64,000 bases of DNA. It comes from Bradyrhizobium sp. CER78. GTDB taxonomy: Bacteria > Pseudomonadota > Alphaproteobacteria > Rhizobiales > Xanthobacteraceae. Location: the NCBI RefSeq assembly GCF_029846235.1, contig NZ_JARVWP010000025.1, positions 17,683-81,682 on the forward strand, written 5' to 3'. Under the pieces are notes generated by a model that saw nothing but the letters and a program-made list of their open reading frames with translations, was not told where the DNA came from and did not search any database. Shown one piece after another: positions 8,715 to 17,551 of the stretch. The position numbers and the translations under genes were made by a program. Position 1 is the stretch's first letter, and each line of letters begins with the position of its first letter.

Positions 8715-8735
8715 GTTTCCTTCCCCTGTTTCCCC

Positions 8736-8817
8736 GTCATTGCGAGGCGCGAAGCGCCGAAGCAATCCATTCTTCGCTTGCGGTGGCATGGATTGCCTCG
8801 CTTCGCTCGCAATGACG
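8736..8817. repeat. Palindromic repeat, GTCATTGCGAGG family
   Basis: Starts with GTCATTGCGAGGCGCGAAG and ends with the inverted CTCGCAATGAC. Nested inner arms GCAATCCAT and ATGGATTGC are also inverted. Related copies are at 13.0 and 39.15 kb. Confidence 0.85.
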
Positions 8818-8871
8818 AATATGGCGGTGGCTGATACCTAAGCCTACGCCGTTTACATGATTTCCGTCATC

Positions 8872-9573
8872 TCAAAACTTCTCAACCCAGGGCCGCAATT
8901 CCAACTCCCAGGTCCAGGCGCTGCGTGGCTGTTGCAGCACGTTCCAGTAGCTCAATGCGATCGCGTCGGGATCGAGCATCGAGTCCGGGCGGTCGGCGGG
9001 CTCGGTGCGCGCGGCGCTGCGGATGCCGCCGTCAATCACGAAATGCGCGATATGGATGCCCTGCGGCGACAGTTCCCGCGCCATGCTCTGCGCCAGGCCG
9101 CGCAGCGCGAACTTGCCCATCGCGAACGGCGCCGATTGCGCATAGCCCTTCACGCTGGCGGAGGCGCCGGTGAACAGGATCGCGCCTTTCTTGTTGGGCA
9201 GCATGCGCTTCGCCGCTTCCTGCGCCACCAGGAAGCCGCCGAACGCCGAGACTGCGATCGCCTGCTCGACCTCGGAGGGGACGAGTTCAACGAACGGCCC
9301 GCGCGAGCGGCCGGAGGCGTTGTAGACCACGAGGTCAGGCGTTCCGATCTCGCGTTCGACCAGACCGAACAGACGCTCGACATCCTCGGCCTTGGTGGTA
9401 TCGCAGGCATAGGCGCGCGCGCCGGTTTCGGTGCAGAGCGCGCCGAGCTTCTCGATGCTGCGGGCGCCCAGCGCCACGCGAATTCCCTCTCGCGAAAATA
9501 GCCGCGTCAGCGAGGCGCTGAGGCCCGCGCCGGCGCCGACGATCAGGGCGATCTTGTACTTGGGAATATCCAT
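8872..9573 (-). CDS. Atypical SDR-family oxidoreductase
   Basis: A 233-residue short-chain dehydrogenase fold. The N-terminal cofactor motif reads VGAGAGLSASL in place of TGxxxGxG, followed by LGARS and VYNASG (NAG-like). The catalytic Tyr of YxxxK is replaced by Phe: the segment is SAPFAMGKFALRG. The closing GIHIAHFVIDG is typical of this SDR subgroup, in which I recall Phe being common, so it may be inactive as a standard dehydrogenase or use another mechanism. An AAAGGAAAG site precedes the ATG. It is divergent from the acyl-CoA dehydrogenase, with only 35 bp between the starts. Confidence 0.8.
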   Translation of the reverse strand: MDIPKYKIALIVGAGAGLSASLTRLFSREGIRVALGARSIEKLGALCTETGARAYACDTTKAEDVERLFGLVEREIGTPDLVVYNASGRSRGPFVELVPSEVEQAIAVSAFGGFLVAQEAAKRMLPNKKGAILFTGASASVKGYAQSAPFAMGKFALRGLAQSMARELSPQGIHIAHFVIDGGIRSAARTEPADRPDSMLDPDAIALSYWNVLQQPRSAWTWELELRPWVEKF

Positions 9574-9608
9574 TGGGCTTTCCTTTGCTCGGCCGGAGGA
9601 GGATAGTC

Positions 9609-11426
9609 GTGCCCAAACAAATGAGCACCGCAGCCGGGAATTCAATGCAGCCGCACAAGCACGATCCGAAAACGCCACCCGCCAGCCAGCCGGGCCTGCT
9701 TGCGCCCGATACGACCGGAATGAATTTCTACCGCGCCGATCCGGCGCTGACGGATATTCTGAAACTGCATCTGCCTGATGCGTTGTTCCGCCACATCGAG
9801 CCTCATCTCGACCGGCTCGGCGGCTTGGCCGGCGGCCATCTCGACGAATGCGCGCGGCTTGCCGATCGCCACACGCCGGTGCTGCACCAGCGCGACAAGT
9901 TCGGCCGCGACGTACAAACAATTGAATATCATCCGGCCTATCGCGAGATCGAGAAGGCCGCGTTCGGCGAATTCGGCATCCACGCGCTATCGATCCGCAA
10001 GGGCATCATGGGCTGGCCCGACAAATATCCCGTCGTCGCCAAGCACGCCTTCACCTTCCTGTTCAACCAGACCGAATTCGGCATGGGCTGCCCGATCAAT
10101 GTCACCGACGGGTGCGCCAAGCTGCTCAATAATTTCGGCAGCGAGGCGTTGAAGGCGAAATATCTCGACGGCCTGACCCAGACCGACATGAGCCAGCTGA
10201 CGCAGGGCGGCCAGTTCATGACCGAGAAGGAAGGCGGCTCGGACGTCGGCACGCTGACCACGCGCGCGGTGCAGGAGGGCGACCACTGGCGGCTCTATGG
10301 CGAGAAATGGTTCTGCTCGAACGCCGACGCCAAGGTGGTGATGCTGCTGGCGCGCCCCGAGGGCGCGGGGCCGGGTACCAAAGGCGTCGGCCTGTTCCTG
10401 ATGCCGCGGTTCCTCGATGACGGCTCGCAGAACCACTACCGGATCGTGCGGTTGAAGGACAAGCTCGGCACCCGCTCGATGGCTTCGGGCGAGATCAAGT
10501 TCGACGGTGCGATCGCCTATGCGGTCGGCAAGCTCGATCGCGGCTTCGTGCAGATGGCCGAGATGGTGAACTCGTCGCGGCTCTCCAACGGCGTGAAATC
10601 CACCGCGCTGATGCGCCGCGCCTGGCACGACGCCATCACCGTGGCGCGAAACCGCGTGGTGTTCGGCCAGCGCATCATCGACCTGCCGCTGGCACGACGG
10701 CAGCTGATGAAGATCATGCTGCCGACCGAGCAGGCGCTGTCGATGAGCTTTTTGACTGCAGACGCGCTCGACCGCGCCGAGGCCGGCAGCCAGGATGCCG
10801 CGGCGCTGCTCCGCATCCTGACCCCAACGTTGAAATTCCGCGCCACCCGCGATGCCCGCAAGGTCTGCGGCGATGCGATGGAGATGCGCGGCGGCATCGG
10901 CTACATCGAGGAATTCGTCACGCCGCGGCTGCTGCGCGATGCGCATCTCGGCTCGATCTGGGAGGGCACGGGCAACATCGTCGCGATCGATGCGCTGAAG
11001 CGCGCGGTCGGACGCCATGGCGCCGACAGCGCGCTCGCTGCCGATCTGCATGCGCGGCTCGACGATAGTCCCAACGTCCCGCAGGCCTGGCGCAACCGGC
11101 TGCGCGATCTCGGCGATCGCGCGATCGCATTTGCGCGCGAGGTTGCGAGCCGCATCGACAATGAGGGCGATGCGCGGCGCGCCACCAGCCTGCTCTATCA
11201 TGTCGCAAGCGCGGTAGCGCTGGCGTGGGAAGGCGGACGCATCCACGAGATGCGCGGCGATGCGCGCCGGCTGTTGCTGTCGCGGATGGTGATCGATCAT
11301 CGCGTGACGCCGGGCGATCCGTTCCGGCTAACGGAAAATACCGTTCAGCGCAGGATGACCGAGCACCTGCTCGGCGATCGCGCCATTGGCATGGCCGAGG
11401 TTGGCGAATTGCTCACCGCAGCGTAG
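9609..11426 (+). CDS. Acyl-CoA dehydrogenase (AidB/FadE-like, long form)
   Basis: A 605-residue FAD enzyme that oxidises acyl-CoA to 2-enoyl-CoA. Visible landmarks are MTEKEGGSDVG (FAD/substrate-binding stretch), GEKWFCSN, the GGIGYIEEF motif and WEGTGNIVAIDALKR near the C-terminal third; the last two place it in the long AidB-like group. I choose the GTG at 9609 because GGAGGAGG lies 6-7 bp upstream; ATG at 9621 is the alternative. A Zn alcohol dehydrogenase follows 53 bp downstream on the same strand, and a crotonase/SDR pair runs the other way. Confidence 0.87.
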   Translation: MPKQMSTAAGNSMQPHKHDPKTPPASQPGLLAPDTTGMNFYRADPALTDILKLHLPDALFRHIEPHLDRLGGLAGGHLDECARLADRHTPVLHQRDKFGRDVQTIEYHPAYREIEKAAFGEFGIHALSIRKGIMGWPDKYPVVAKHAFTFLFNQTEFGMGCPINVTDGCAKLLNNFGSEALKAKYLDGLTQTDMSQLTQGGQFMTEKEGGSDVGTLTTRAVQEGDHWRLYGEKWFCSNADAKVVMLLARPEGAGPGTKGVGLFLMPRFLDDGSQNHYRIVRLKDKLGTRSMASGEIKFDGAIAYAVGKLDRGFVQMAEMVNSSRLSNGVKSTALMRRAWHDAITVARNRVVFGQRIIDLPLARRQLMKIMLPTEQALSMSFLTADALDRAEAGSQDAAALLRILTPTLKFRATRDARKVCGDAMEMRGGIGYIEEFVTPRLLRDAHLGSIWEGTGNIVAIDALKRAVGRHGADSALAADLHARLDDSPNVPQAWRNRLRDLGDRAIAFAREVASRIDNEGDARRATSLLYHVASAVALAWEGGRIHEMRGDARRLLLSRMVIDHRVTPGDPFRLTENTVQRRMTEHLLGDRAIGMAEVGELLTAA

Positions 11427-11479
11427 GCTGCGGCACGAGCGCACTTTTCAAACAATCAAAAACGTCAAGGGAGACCCCG

Positions 11480-12568
11480 ATGAAGGCCGCCGTCCTGCAT
11501 GAAGTCAATCAGCCGCTGGTGATCGAGGATGTCAGCGTGCCCAATCCGGGGCCGCGCGAGGTCCTGATCCGCACCGCGGTCGCGGGCCTCTGCCATTCCG
11601 ACCTGCACTTCATGGAAGGACTTTATCCGCATCCGCTGCCGGCCGTGCTCGGCCATGAATCGGCCGGCGTGGTCGAGAAGGTCGGCTCGGACGTCAATTA
11701 CGTGAAGCCCGGTGACCACGTCGTCACCTGCCTGTCGGTGTTCTGCGGCACCTGCGATAATTGCACCACCGGCCGCACCGTGCTCTGCACTGACACCACG
11801 GTGAAGATGCTGCCTGGCGCTTCCAATCGGCTGTCCTGGGGCCGGAAGGAAAAGCTCAACCAGTTCCTCAACCTGTCGTCCTTTGCCGAGCAGATGCTGG
11901 TGCATGAGAACGCCATCGTGAAGATCAAGAAGGAGATGCCGCTCGATCTCGCCGCGCTGATCGGTTGCGGCGTCATCACCGGGTACGGCGCCGTGGTGAA
12001 CACCGCGAAGGTGACCGCCGGCGAGACCGTGGCTGTGATCGGCTGCGGCGGCGTCGGCATGGCTGCGATCAACGGCGCGCAGATCGCCGGCGCCGGCCGC
12101 ATCATCGCGATCGACACCAATCCGGCCAAGCTGCAACTCGCGACCAAGCTGGGCGCAACCGACATCGTCGACCCGGCCCGCGGCGACGTGGTGCAGCAGG
12201 TACGCGAGCTCACCGGCGGCGGCGTGCAGCACTCCTTCGAGGTGCTCGGCCGCAAGGACACCGCCGAGCAGGCCTTCGCCATGTTGGCGGCGGGCGGCAC
12301 CGCGACCATCGTCGGCATGATCCCGTTCGGCCAGAAGATCGAGCTGCACGGCTTCGACTTCCTGCGCGAGCGCCGCATCCAGGGCTCGTCGATGGGCTCG
12401 AACCACTTCCGCGTCGACATGCCGCGCCTCGTCGACTTCTACATGCGCGGCAAGCTGCATCTGGAAGACTGGATCTCGGCCAAGCTGAAGCTTTCTGAGA
12501 TCAACGAGGGCTTCGCCAACATGAAAGCCGGCAAGACGCTGCGCAGCGTGATCATGTTTGATAGCTGA
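11480..12568 (+). CDS. Zn-dependent alcohol dehydrogenase (MDR family)
   Basis: A 362-residue medium-chain dehydrogenase. The catalytic-zinc motif is GHESAGVVEKVG with Cys in GLCHSD upstream (Cys38 region). The structural-zinc lobe has CGTCDNCTTGRTVLC. The Rossmann motif GCGGVGMAAI and the VI(A/I)IDTNPAKL stretch indicate NAD(H) preference. It resembles class III-like alcohol dehydrogenases for larger or CoA-linked alcohols. AAGGGAG precedes the ATG. It is likely co-transcribed with the acyl-CoA dehydrogenase upstream and ends at a 42-bp palindrome shared with the convergent SnoaL-like gene. Confidence 0.88.
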   Translation: MKAAVLHEVNQPLVIEDVSVPNPGPREVLIRTAVAGLCHSDLHFMEGLYPHPLPAVLGHESAGVVEKVGSDVNYVKPGDHVVTCLSVFCGTCDNCTTGRTVLCTDTTVKMLPGASNRLSWGRKEKLNQFLNLSSFAEQMLVHENAIVKIKKEMPLDLAALIGCGVITGYGAVVNTAKVTAGETVAVIGCGGVGMAAINGAQIAGAGRIIAIDTNPAKLQLATKLGATDIVDPARGDVVQQVRELTGGGVQHSFEVLGRKDTAEQAFAMLAAGGTATIVGMIPFGQKIELHGFDFLRERRIQGSSMGSNHFRVDMPRLVDFYMRGKLHLEDWISAKLKLSEINEGFANMKAGKTLRSVIMFDS

Positions 12569-12575
12569 GCTTGTG

Positions 12576-12617
12576 TCGTCCCGGCCTAGTGCGCAATTGC
12601 GCACTAGGCCGGGACGA
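12576..12617. terminator. Perfect 42-bp palindrome between convergent genes
   Basis: The left half is TCGTCCCGGCCTAGTGCGCAA and the right half is its exact reverse complement, centred on AATT. It starts 7 bp after the alcohol dehydrogenase stop and ends 21 bp before the stop of the convergent SnoaL-like gene. Its TCGTCCCGGCC ends match the GTCGTCCC repeat family, so it may be a condensed repeat used as a bidirectional terminator. There is no T-tract. Confidence 0.7.
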
Positions 12618-12638
12618 GAGTTGAGGTTGTGATCGCTC

Positions 12639-12992
12639 TCACCGCGCGACGTGTGCCGAGACGGCAAGCCACTTTCCGTTCTGCCTCGCCCAGCAATCGG
12701 TGTAGCGGCCATAGGCTTGCTCGCCGTCGGCGTTGAGATAGCTGGTGCGGGCGTGGATGATGGCGAAATCGCCGAGGATGCGGATTTTGACGTCCTCGGC
12801 CTTCAGTCCCTTGATCTTCACCGGGATCGCCGTCTGCTTCAGGAAGGCTGCGCGATCGACCAGGCTCTTGTCGGGATTGGTGGCGTAGAAGTCCTGCGCC
12901 AGGATTTCATCGAAGCGCTTGAGGTCGCAGTTCTGGACGGAATCGACGTAGTCCTTGTTGAGTTTCGTCAGCTCTTCGAGGTCTGTGCTCAT
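12639..12992 (-). CDS. SnoaL/NTF2-like (DUF4440-type) protein
   Basis: A 117-residue protein with the cone-shaped NTF2/SnoaL pattern. It opens with a helix ending in DLKRFDEILAQDFYATNPD, has the central VKIRILGDFAIIHAR strand and ends with the WARQNGKWLAVSAH strand pair characteristic of DUF4440 members. Such proteins are small ligand-binding or isomerase-like folds of mostly unknown role. It is convergent with the alcohol dehydrogenase. Confidence 0.8.
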   Translation of the reverse strand: MSTDLEELTKLNKDYVDSVQNCDLKRFDEILAQDFYATNPDKSLVDRAAFLKQTAIPVKIKGLKAEDVKIRILGDFAIIHARTSYLNADGEQAYGRYTDCWARQNGKWLAVSAHVAR

Positions 12993-13011
12993 TGATTCCT
13001 CCCGTTCACCT

Positions 13012-13097
13012 CGTCATTGCGAGGAGCGAAGCGACGAAGCAATCCATGCTTCCGCATACGCGGATATATGGATTGCCTCGCTTCGTTCGCAATGACG
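13012..13097. repeat. Palindromic repeat, GTCATTGCGAGG family
   Basis: Begins CGTCATTGCGAGGAGCGAAG and ends inverted as CGCAATGACG, with GCAATCCAT and ATGGATTGC inner arms. It lies between the amidase and the SnoaL-like gene. Confidence 0.85.
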
Positions 13098-13109
13098 GCA
13101 GCAACTCAC

Positions 13110-14582
13110 TTAATCATCAAACATCTTCGGCGGCACGAAACCGCCGAACTCGCGCTCGATCAGCTCGGCCAGCTTCAGCGGCGTGCGGTCTTCCAGCATG
13201 GGCCCGACGATCTGCACGCCGATCGGCAGTCCGTCGGGCGCAAAGCCGGTCGGGATCGCGGTGGAGGGCAGGCCGGGCAGGGTCGCGATGCCGGGCCAGG
13301 CGAGCTGGTCGGTGTAGACGTGCGGCTCGCCGTCGATCAGGATCTTGCGCTGCTCCTGATCGGGCGAATGATCGTGCGGATAGGCCGGCGTCGGCATGAT
13401 CGGGCAGATCACCGCGTCGAACGATTTGAACAGCTCGCGCCATTGGGCACGCAGCCGCGCGCGGCCGCCGTCGGCGATCACCCAGTCGCGATGGCTGAGC
13501 GCGATGCCGCGCAGCCGCTCGGCCTGCAGGCTGGTGTCGCCGGGCGGCAGCGCCGCCGCCGCCGCGCAGGCGCCGGCATAGACCTCCGGTGGGAAGGTCG
13601 CCGCGAGGAACGACAGCAAAATGCGCATATAAAGCCGCGAGGACGCGGCGAAGTCCGGCAGCAGCGGGCTTGAGCGCGACACCTTCGCGCCGGCCTTGTC
13701 GAGATTGCTTGCGAGCTTGTCGATGCTTCCGCGGATCACCTTGTCGGTTGGCAGCACCGGATCGCTGTCGATCACGAGGATGCGGAAATCCTTCAAGGCG
13801 GTATGGCGCGGCGCCGGCAGGTCCAGCCGGTAGGCCTTGCCGGCTTCGAGCGGATCGGGGCCGGCCATCACGTCGAGCACGAGTGCGAGATCGGCCGCGC
13901 CGCGCGCCATCGGACCGATCACGGACAGATCGCGATCGAACGGCAGTGGCGGCAGCGGCGGCGGGGTATGGCCGCGCGACGGCAGCAGCGCGAAGGTCGG
14001 CTTGTGCGCATAGATGCCGCAGTGGAAGCCCGGCACGCGCAGCGAGCCGCCGATGTCGGAGCCGAGCGACAGCGCGCCGTAGCCCGCGGCAAGCGCTGCC
14101 GACGATCCGCCGGAGGAGCCGCCCGGCGTGCGGCTGAGGTCGTAGGGGTTATTGGTGGTGCCGTAGATTTCGTTGTAGCTCTGCCAGTCGGCGAGTGCGA
14201 CCGGCACGTTGGTCTTGCCCAGAATCACGCCGCCAGCGTCCTTCACCCGCTGGATCGAGAGTGCATCTTCAGTCGGCACGAAATCCTTTTGCGGCAGGAA
14301 GCCCCAGGTCGTCGGCAATCCCGCGACGTTGAAGGATTCCTTCACCGTCATGGGGATGCCGAGCAGCGGCCTGTGCTCGCCGCGTGCGATCGCTGCGTCG
14401 GCGGCGCGGGCAGCAGCGAGGCCGCGTTCGAAATCGCGTACGCAGACCGCGTTGACCTTGCCGTCATGACGCTCGATGCGGCCGATCGCGTCTTCCGCGA
14501 GCTCGACTGCCGAGACCTGCTTGTTGCGCAGCGCCTCGGACAGTTCGACGGCGGTCTTGAAACTGTATTGTGATTTGGCCAC
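13110..14582 (-). CDS. Amidase (amidase signature family)
   Basis: A 490-residue amidase-signature enzyme. The Lys of the Ser-Ser-Lys triad is in IPMTVKESFNVAG. The Gly/Ser-rich signature GGSSGGSSAALAAG and GSDIGGSLR carry the two catalytic serines. I use the GTG at 14582, beginning VAKSQYSFKTAVEL, because GGGAG lies 7 bp upstream; longer in-frame starts lack a ribosome site. The substrate is probably a small or aryl amide; family similarity alone does not define it. Genes on either side give no clear operon. Confidence 0.88.
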   Translation of the reverse strand: MAKSQYSFKTAVELSEALRNKQVSAVELAEDAIGRIERHDGKVNAVCVRDFERGLAAARAADAAIARGEHRPLLGIPMTVKESFNVAGLPTTWGFLPQKDFVPTEDALSIQRVKDAGGVILGKTNVPVALADWQSYNEIYGTTNNPYDLSRTPGGSSGGSSAALAAGYGALSLGSDIGGSLRVPGFHCGIYAHKPTFALLPSRGHTPPPLPPLPFDRDLSVIGPMARGAADLALVLDVMAGPDPLEAGKAYRLDLPAPRHTALKDFRILVIDSDPVLPTDKVIRGSIDKLASNLDKAGAKVSRSSPLLPDFAASSRLYMRILLSFLAATFPPEVYAGACAAAAALPPGDTSLQAERLRGIALSHRDWVIADGGRARLRAQWRELFKSFDAVICPIMPTPAYPHDHSPDQEQRKILIDGEPHVYTDQLAWPGIATLPGLPSTAIPTGFAPDGLPIGVQIVGPMLEDRTPLKLAELIEREFGGFVPPKMFDD

Positions 14583-14741
14583 GGCGTGCTCCCTGATTTT
14601 GGCGGCGATCATGCGCAGAATGGAGCGAACGGGCAAGACCGGCTTGATCGCAATTGCGCTGGCGCGCGCGGGCGACGTCACACATCGCCTGACGTGATCG
14701 TGATCGTCGGGCTCTGCTCGAGCGACGAATCCGACGCGCGC

Positions 14742-15608
14742 CTAATACGGCGTGCTGCGCGCCGACAGGTGCGCCATTGGATTGATGGCGCCGCTCGCGC
14801 TGGCGCGCTCGCCGTCCTGCTTCGTTCCGGGCACTGGAAAGGCATAACCGATGATGGTCTTGACTACGAGCCGGTCGGATCCGCGTGTCAGGCCGTAGCC
14901 GACGCCGAAATCGATGTCGACGTCACCCACCTTGAAGTCGGTCACCGCGAACAATGTATGCTGCTGCTCGGCGAGCGGGCTGAAACTGCCGATCTTGCCG
15001 AAATCGGCGTAATATTCGAGCCCGACATACAGATCGTCCTTCAGCCTGCGCGCCACGCGCGCGGCGGGCGCGAAATCCGCCTCGCCATAGCGGCCGAAGC
15101 CGACGTCGACGATCGGGTTGACGATGAATTCATAGTCCGCGTTGCGCACGCCGATGATCGGCCGGATTTCGAGGCCCCAGCGGGTCTGCGCGAATTTCGG
15201 CATTTCGTAGCTGAGTTCGAAATTGATGCCGTAGAACAGGTTGCGCTTGTCGGCGTTGGGCGAGACGAACAGCGTGCGTAGCTTGAAGGCGTCGGACAGG
15301 AACTGCCGGTCCTGCACGGCAAACGGCAGATAGAGCCCGAGCTCCCACCAGTCCGTCATGCCATAGGCAAACTCCGGCGTGCCGTTGAGGCTATGGTTGG
15401 ACGGAAAGCCGCCGGGGAAGGGCGGGTCCTTCTGGCCGATGCCGACATAGTTGAGGTGCTGCTGGACGGTGAGCTGGCCGACCGCCGCAATGCCGGCATT
15501 GTAGACCTGGATCTCGTCGGTCGCGTGCGCATGGTTGCCGTATCCGACCGCGGCGAGCGCAATCAGCGCCGCGCCGGCGGTATCTCGACAATTGCGTCGG
15601 GATCGCAT
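14742..15608 (-). CDS. Exported beta-barrel-like outer-membrane protein downstream of mbfA
   Basis: A 288-residue exported protein with a signal peptide to about residue 29 (AHA/TDE). The remainder has alternating aromatic strands (GMTDWWELGLYLPF, LYVGLEYYADFGK, FGVGYGLTRG), as expected for an outer-membrane beta-barrel. It starts 16 bp after the mbfA stop with a GAGG site, so it should be co-transcribed with mbfA from the ICE-box promoter. It could assist metal passage or report envelope state; the function is inferred from position only. I recognise no named family. Confidence 0.65.
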   Translation of the reverse strand: MRSRRNCRDTAGAALIALAAVGYGNHAHATDEIQVYNAGIAAVGQLTVQQHLNYVGIGQKDPPFPGGFPSNHSLNGTPEFAYGMTDWWELGLYLPFAVQDRQFLSDAFKLRTLFVSPNADKRNLFYGINFELSYEMPKFAQTRWGLEIRPIIGVRNADYEFIVNPIVDVGFGRYGEADFAPAARVARRLKDDLYVGLEYYADFGKIGSFSPLAEQQHTLFAVTDFKVGDVDIDFGVGYGLTRGSDRLVVKTIIGYAFPVPGTKQDGERASASGAINPMAHLSARSTPY

Positions 15609-15624
15609 CGGTGACCTCGCCGTC

Positions 15625-16596
15625 CTATGCCGCGCCGATCAAGATGCCGACCGCGAGCACGATCGCGCCGCCGAGCACGATCTGGAACACCGCCTGCAGG
15701 AACGGCGTGTCCATGTAGCGCGAACGGATGAAGGCGATCGCCCACAATTCGAAGAACACCACGATCCCTGCGATCGCGGTCGCGATCCAGAATGCATTCG
15801 GCCAGGCATCGGGCACGAGATACGGAATGGTGTGGCCGAGGCCGCCGAGCGTCGTCATCAATCCGCAGGTGATGCCGCGCAGCCAGGGCGAGCCGCGGCC
15901 GGTCAGCGAGCCGTCGTCGGACAGCGCTTCGGCAAAGCCCATGCTGATGCCGGCACCGATCGAGGCGGCAAGGCCGACCAGGAAGGTCTGCCAGTTATGA
16001 TGGGTGGCGAAGGCGGCGGCGAACAGCGGCGCCAACGTCGAGACCGAGCCGTCCATCAATCCGGCAAGGCCCGGCTGCACATATTGCAGCACGAACATCC
16101 GCCGCCGCGTGCGGTCTTCCTCGGCGCGTACGTCGGGCTTGAGGATGTCGCCGGTCAGCTTGACCGCGAGTTTCTCGTGGCCCTTCTCCTCCTCGGCGAG
16201 GTCGCCGAGCAGGCGGCGTACGCCGGTATCCTCGGCCTTCTCCGCCGCCTTGGCATAAAAGCGCTCGGCTTCCAGCTCCATGGTCTCGACCTCCTTGCGG
16301 ATGGTGTCGAGCGGCAGGTTCTTGGTCAGCCAGATCGGACGCCGGCGCAGGAAGCCTTTGACGTCCTCGCGCCGGATCGGCGGCAGATGCGGGCCGAAGC
16401 GCTGCTCGTAGGTCTCGAGCAGCCGGTGGCGATGGCCGCGCTCCTCCTCCGCCATCTCCTCGAAGATTTTTGCGGTATCGGGATAGCGGCCGGCGAGGTC
16501 CTCGGCGAAGGACATATAGATGCGGCTGTCCTCCTCCTCGGAGGCAATTGCGACCGCCAGCACCTCGCGCTCGGTCAGATCGGCGAAATTCTTCAC
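15625..16596 (-). CDS. mbfA: Membrane-bound ferritin-like iron exporter MbfA
   Basis: A 323-residue fusion. The N-terminal rubrerythrin/ferritin-like domain (residues about 1-150) shows repeated iron-ligand helices (SEEEDSRIY, EEMAEEERGHRHR, LAEEEKGHEKL). The C-terminal VIT1/CCC1-type transporter domain has GLMDGSVSTLAP, GISMGFAEALSDDG and several membrane helices. MbfA of Bradyrhizobium exports iron from the inner membrane and protects against iron and peroxide stress; Irr controls it. A canonical ICE palindrome lies 20 bp upstream. The outer-membrane-type gene follows directly. Confidence 0.93.
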   Translation of the reverse strand: MKNFADLTEREVLAVAIASEEEDSRIYMSFAEDLAGRYPDTAKIFEEMAEEERGHRHRLLETYEQRFGPHLPPIRREDVKGFLRRRPIWLTKNLPLDTIRKEVETMELEAERFYAKAAEKAEDTGVRRLLGDLAEEEKGHEKLAVKLTGDILKPDVRAEEDRTRRRMFVLQYVQPGLAGLMDGSVSTLAPLFAAAFATHHNWQTFLVGLAASIGAGISMGFAEALSDDGSLTGRGSPWLRGITCGLMTTLGGLGHTIPYLVPDAWPNAFWIATAIAGIVVFFELWAIAFIRSRYMDTPFLQAVFQIVLGGAIVLAVGILIGAA

Positions 16597-16615
16597 AGCA
16601 GCACCTTCTTTAGAA

Positions 16616-16630
16616 TTAGAATAATTCTAA
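16616..16630. promoter_or_regulatory. ICE motif / Irr box upstream of mbfA
   Basis: TTAGAATAATTCTAA is a perfect 15-bp palindrome (TTAGAA-TAA-TTCTAA) matching the iron control element bound by Irr in Bradyrhizobiaceae. An overlapping TTAGAAT just to the left could extend the site. It lies 20-34 bp upstream of the mbfA ATG and 124 bp from the divergent gene, so it is best placed to repress mbfA under low iron. Confidence 0.88.
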
Positions 16631-16753
16631 TATTGCTTCGCGACGCCATGGTCAATCCAAAGGGCCGTGCCTTCGTTGCGTTTTTGATCACGAACGGGGG
16701 AACCAGGCGATCTCGCGCCCGTTCGAGTTCCGGTCCTGATCAGCGGAGACTCC

Positions 16754-17476
16754 ATGAGCACGGTCAAATATCGCCTGAACGATCCACGGCTGGCACCGCG
16801 GCGGACCAAGCTCGAGATTCCGGGCTGGGCGGGACGACGCGAGCCGCGCACCGACGGTTCACGCGAGCAGGTCTGGCACTGCGTGCCGTTCTCGGAAGGC
16901 GCGCAGTATGGGATCGAGTTGTTCTACCCCTACGACTTCGAGCTGCACGTCACCATGCGCGACGGCCGCTTGCACCTCGATGCGGATTGGGGCGAGCCGC
17001 CGGACAGCGTCGTGCAGTGGCCGCCGTTCCGGAATTTCGGCGACACGTTCTACACCTACCAGATCCTGCTCGACCTCAAGGTCGAACAGGGCATGGCGGT
17101 ACGCACCGAGCCGCATCCGCGTTTCTACACCGACCGCACCGACACCGTGCCGATCGCCGTTCCGGCGCTGATCCGCAACTGGTGGCCGATGATGTTCTTC
17201 TGTGTGTTCAAGGCACCGGCGGAAGGACGCACGCACATCTTCCGGCCGAATGAGCCGTTCGCGCAGATCATCGTGATTCCGGAAGAGGCGGATTTCCAGC
17301 TCGAGCCGATGGGCGAGGAAGAAGCCGCCGAGCGCGAATTGCAGGCGCGCCGCATCTACAGCAATCGGCCCAAACTGGCCGCCGGCACCGAATGGACCTC
17401 GTCGACCGACACGGTGTTCGACGGCACCTACCGCCATCTCCACCGCGCCGCCAAGGAGAAGACGCGAGGGACCTGA
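16754..17476 (+). CDS. Conserved hypothetical protein (DUF6065-like)
   Basis: A 240-residue soluble protein, rich in Trp, Phe and Pro, with no signal or membrane segment. Conserved-looking stretches are ELFYPYDFELHV, WPPFRNFGDTFYTYQILLD and RNWWPMMFFCVFKAP. It resembles a beta-rich family I associate with DUF6065, from memory only. It is divergent from mbfA across the ICE region and ends at a GC hairpin shared with the His-rich gene. No function is assigned. Confidence 0.7.
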   Translation: MSTVKYRLNDPRLAPRRTKLEIPGWAGRREPRTDGSREQVWHCVPFSEGAQYGIELFYPYDFELHVTMRDGRLHLDADWGEPPDSVVQWPPFRNFGDTFYTYQILLDLKVEQGMAVRTEPHPRFYTDRTDTVPIAVPALIRNWWPMMFFCVFKAPAEGRTHIFRPNEPFAQIIVIPEEADFQLEPMGEEEAAERELQARRIYSNRPKLAAGTEWTSSTDTVFDGTYRHLHRAAKEKTRGT

Positions 17477-17505
17477 GGCGCCGTCGCATCATTGCAGGGA
17501 AAACA

Positions 17506-17527
17506 AACGGGGCCCGCAGGCCCCGTT
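17506..17527. terminator. Hairpin between convergent genes
   Basis: A 9-bp perfect stem AACGGGGCC/GGCCCCGTT with a 4-nt loop, between the DUF6065-like gene and the convergent His-rich gene. It has an A-rich left flank and a short TT on the right, so it is best read as a terminator for the leftward gene; it may serve both. Confidence 0.75.
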
Positions 17528-17551
17528 GTCGCGTCGCCCAACCGCCGCGGC

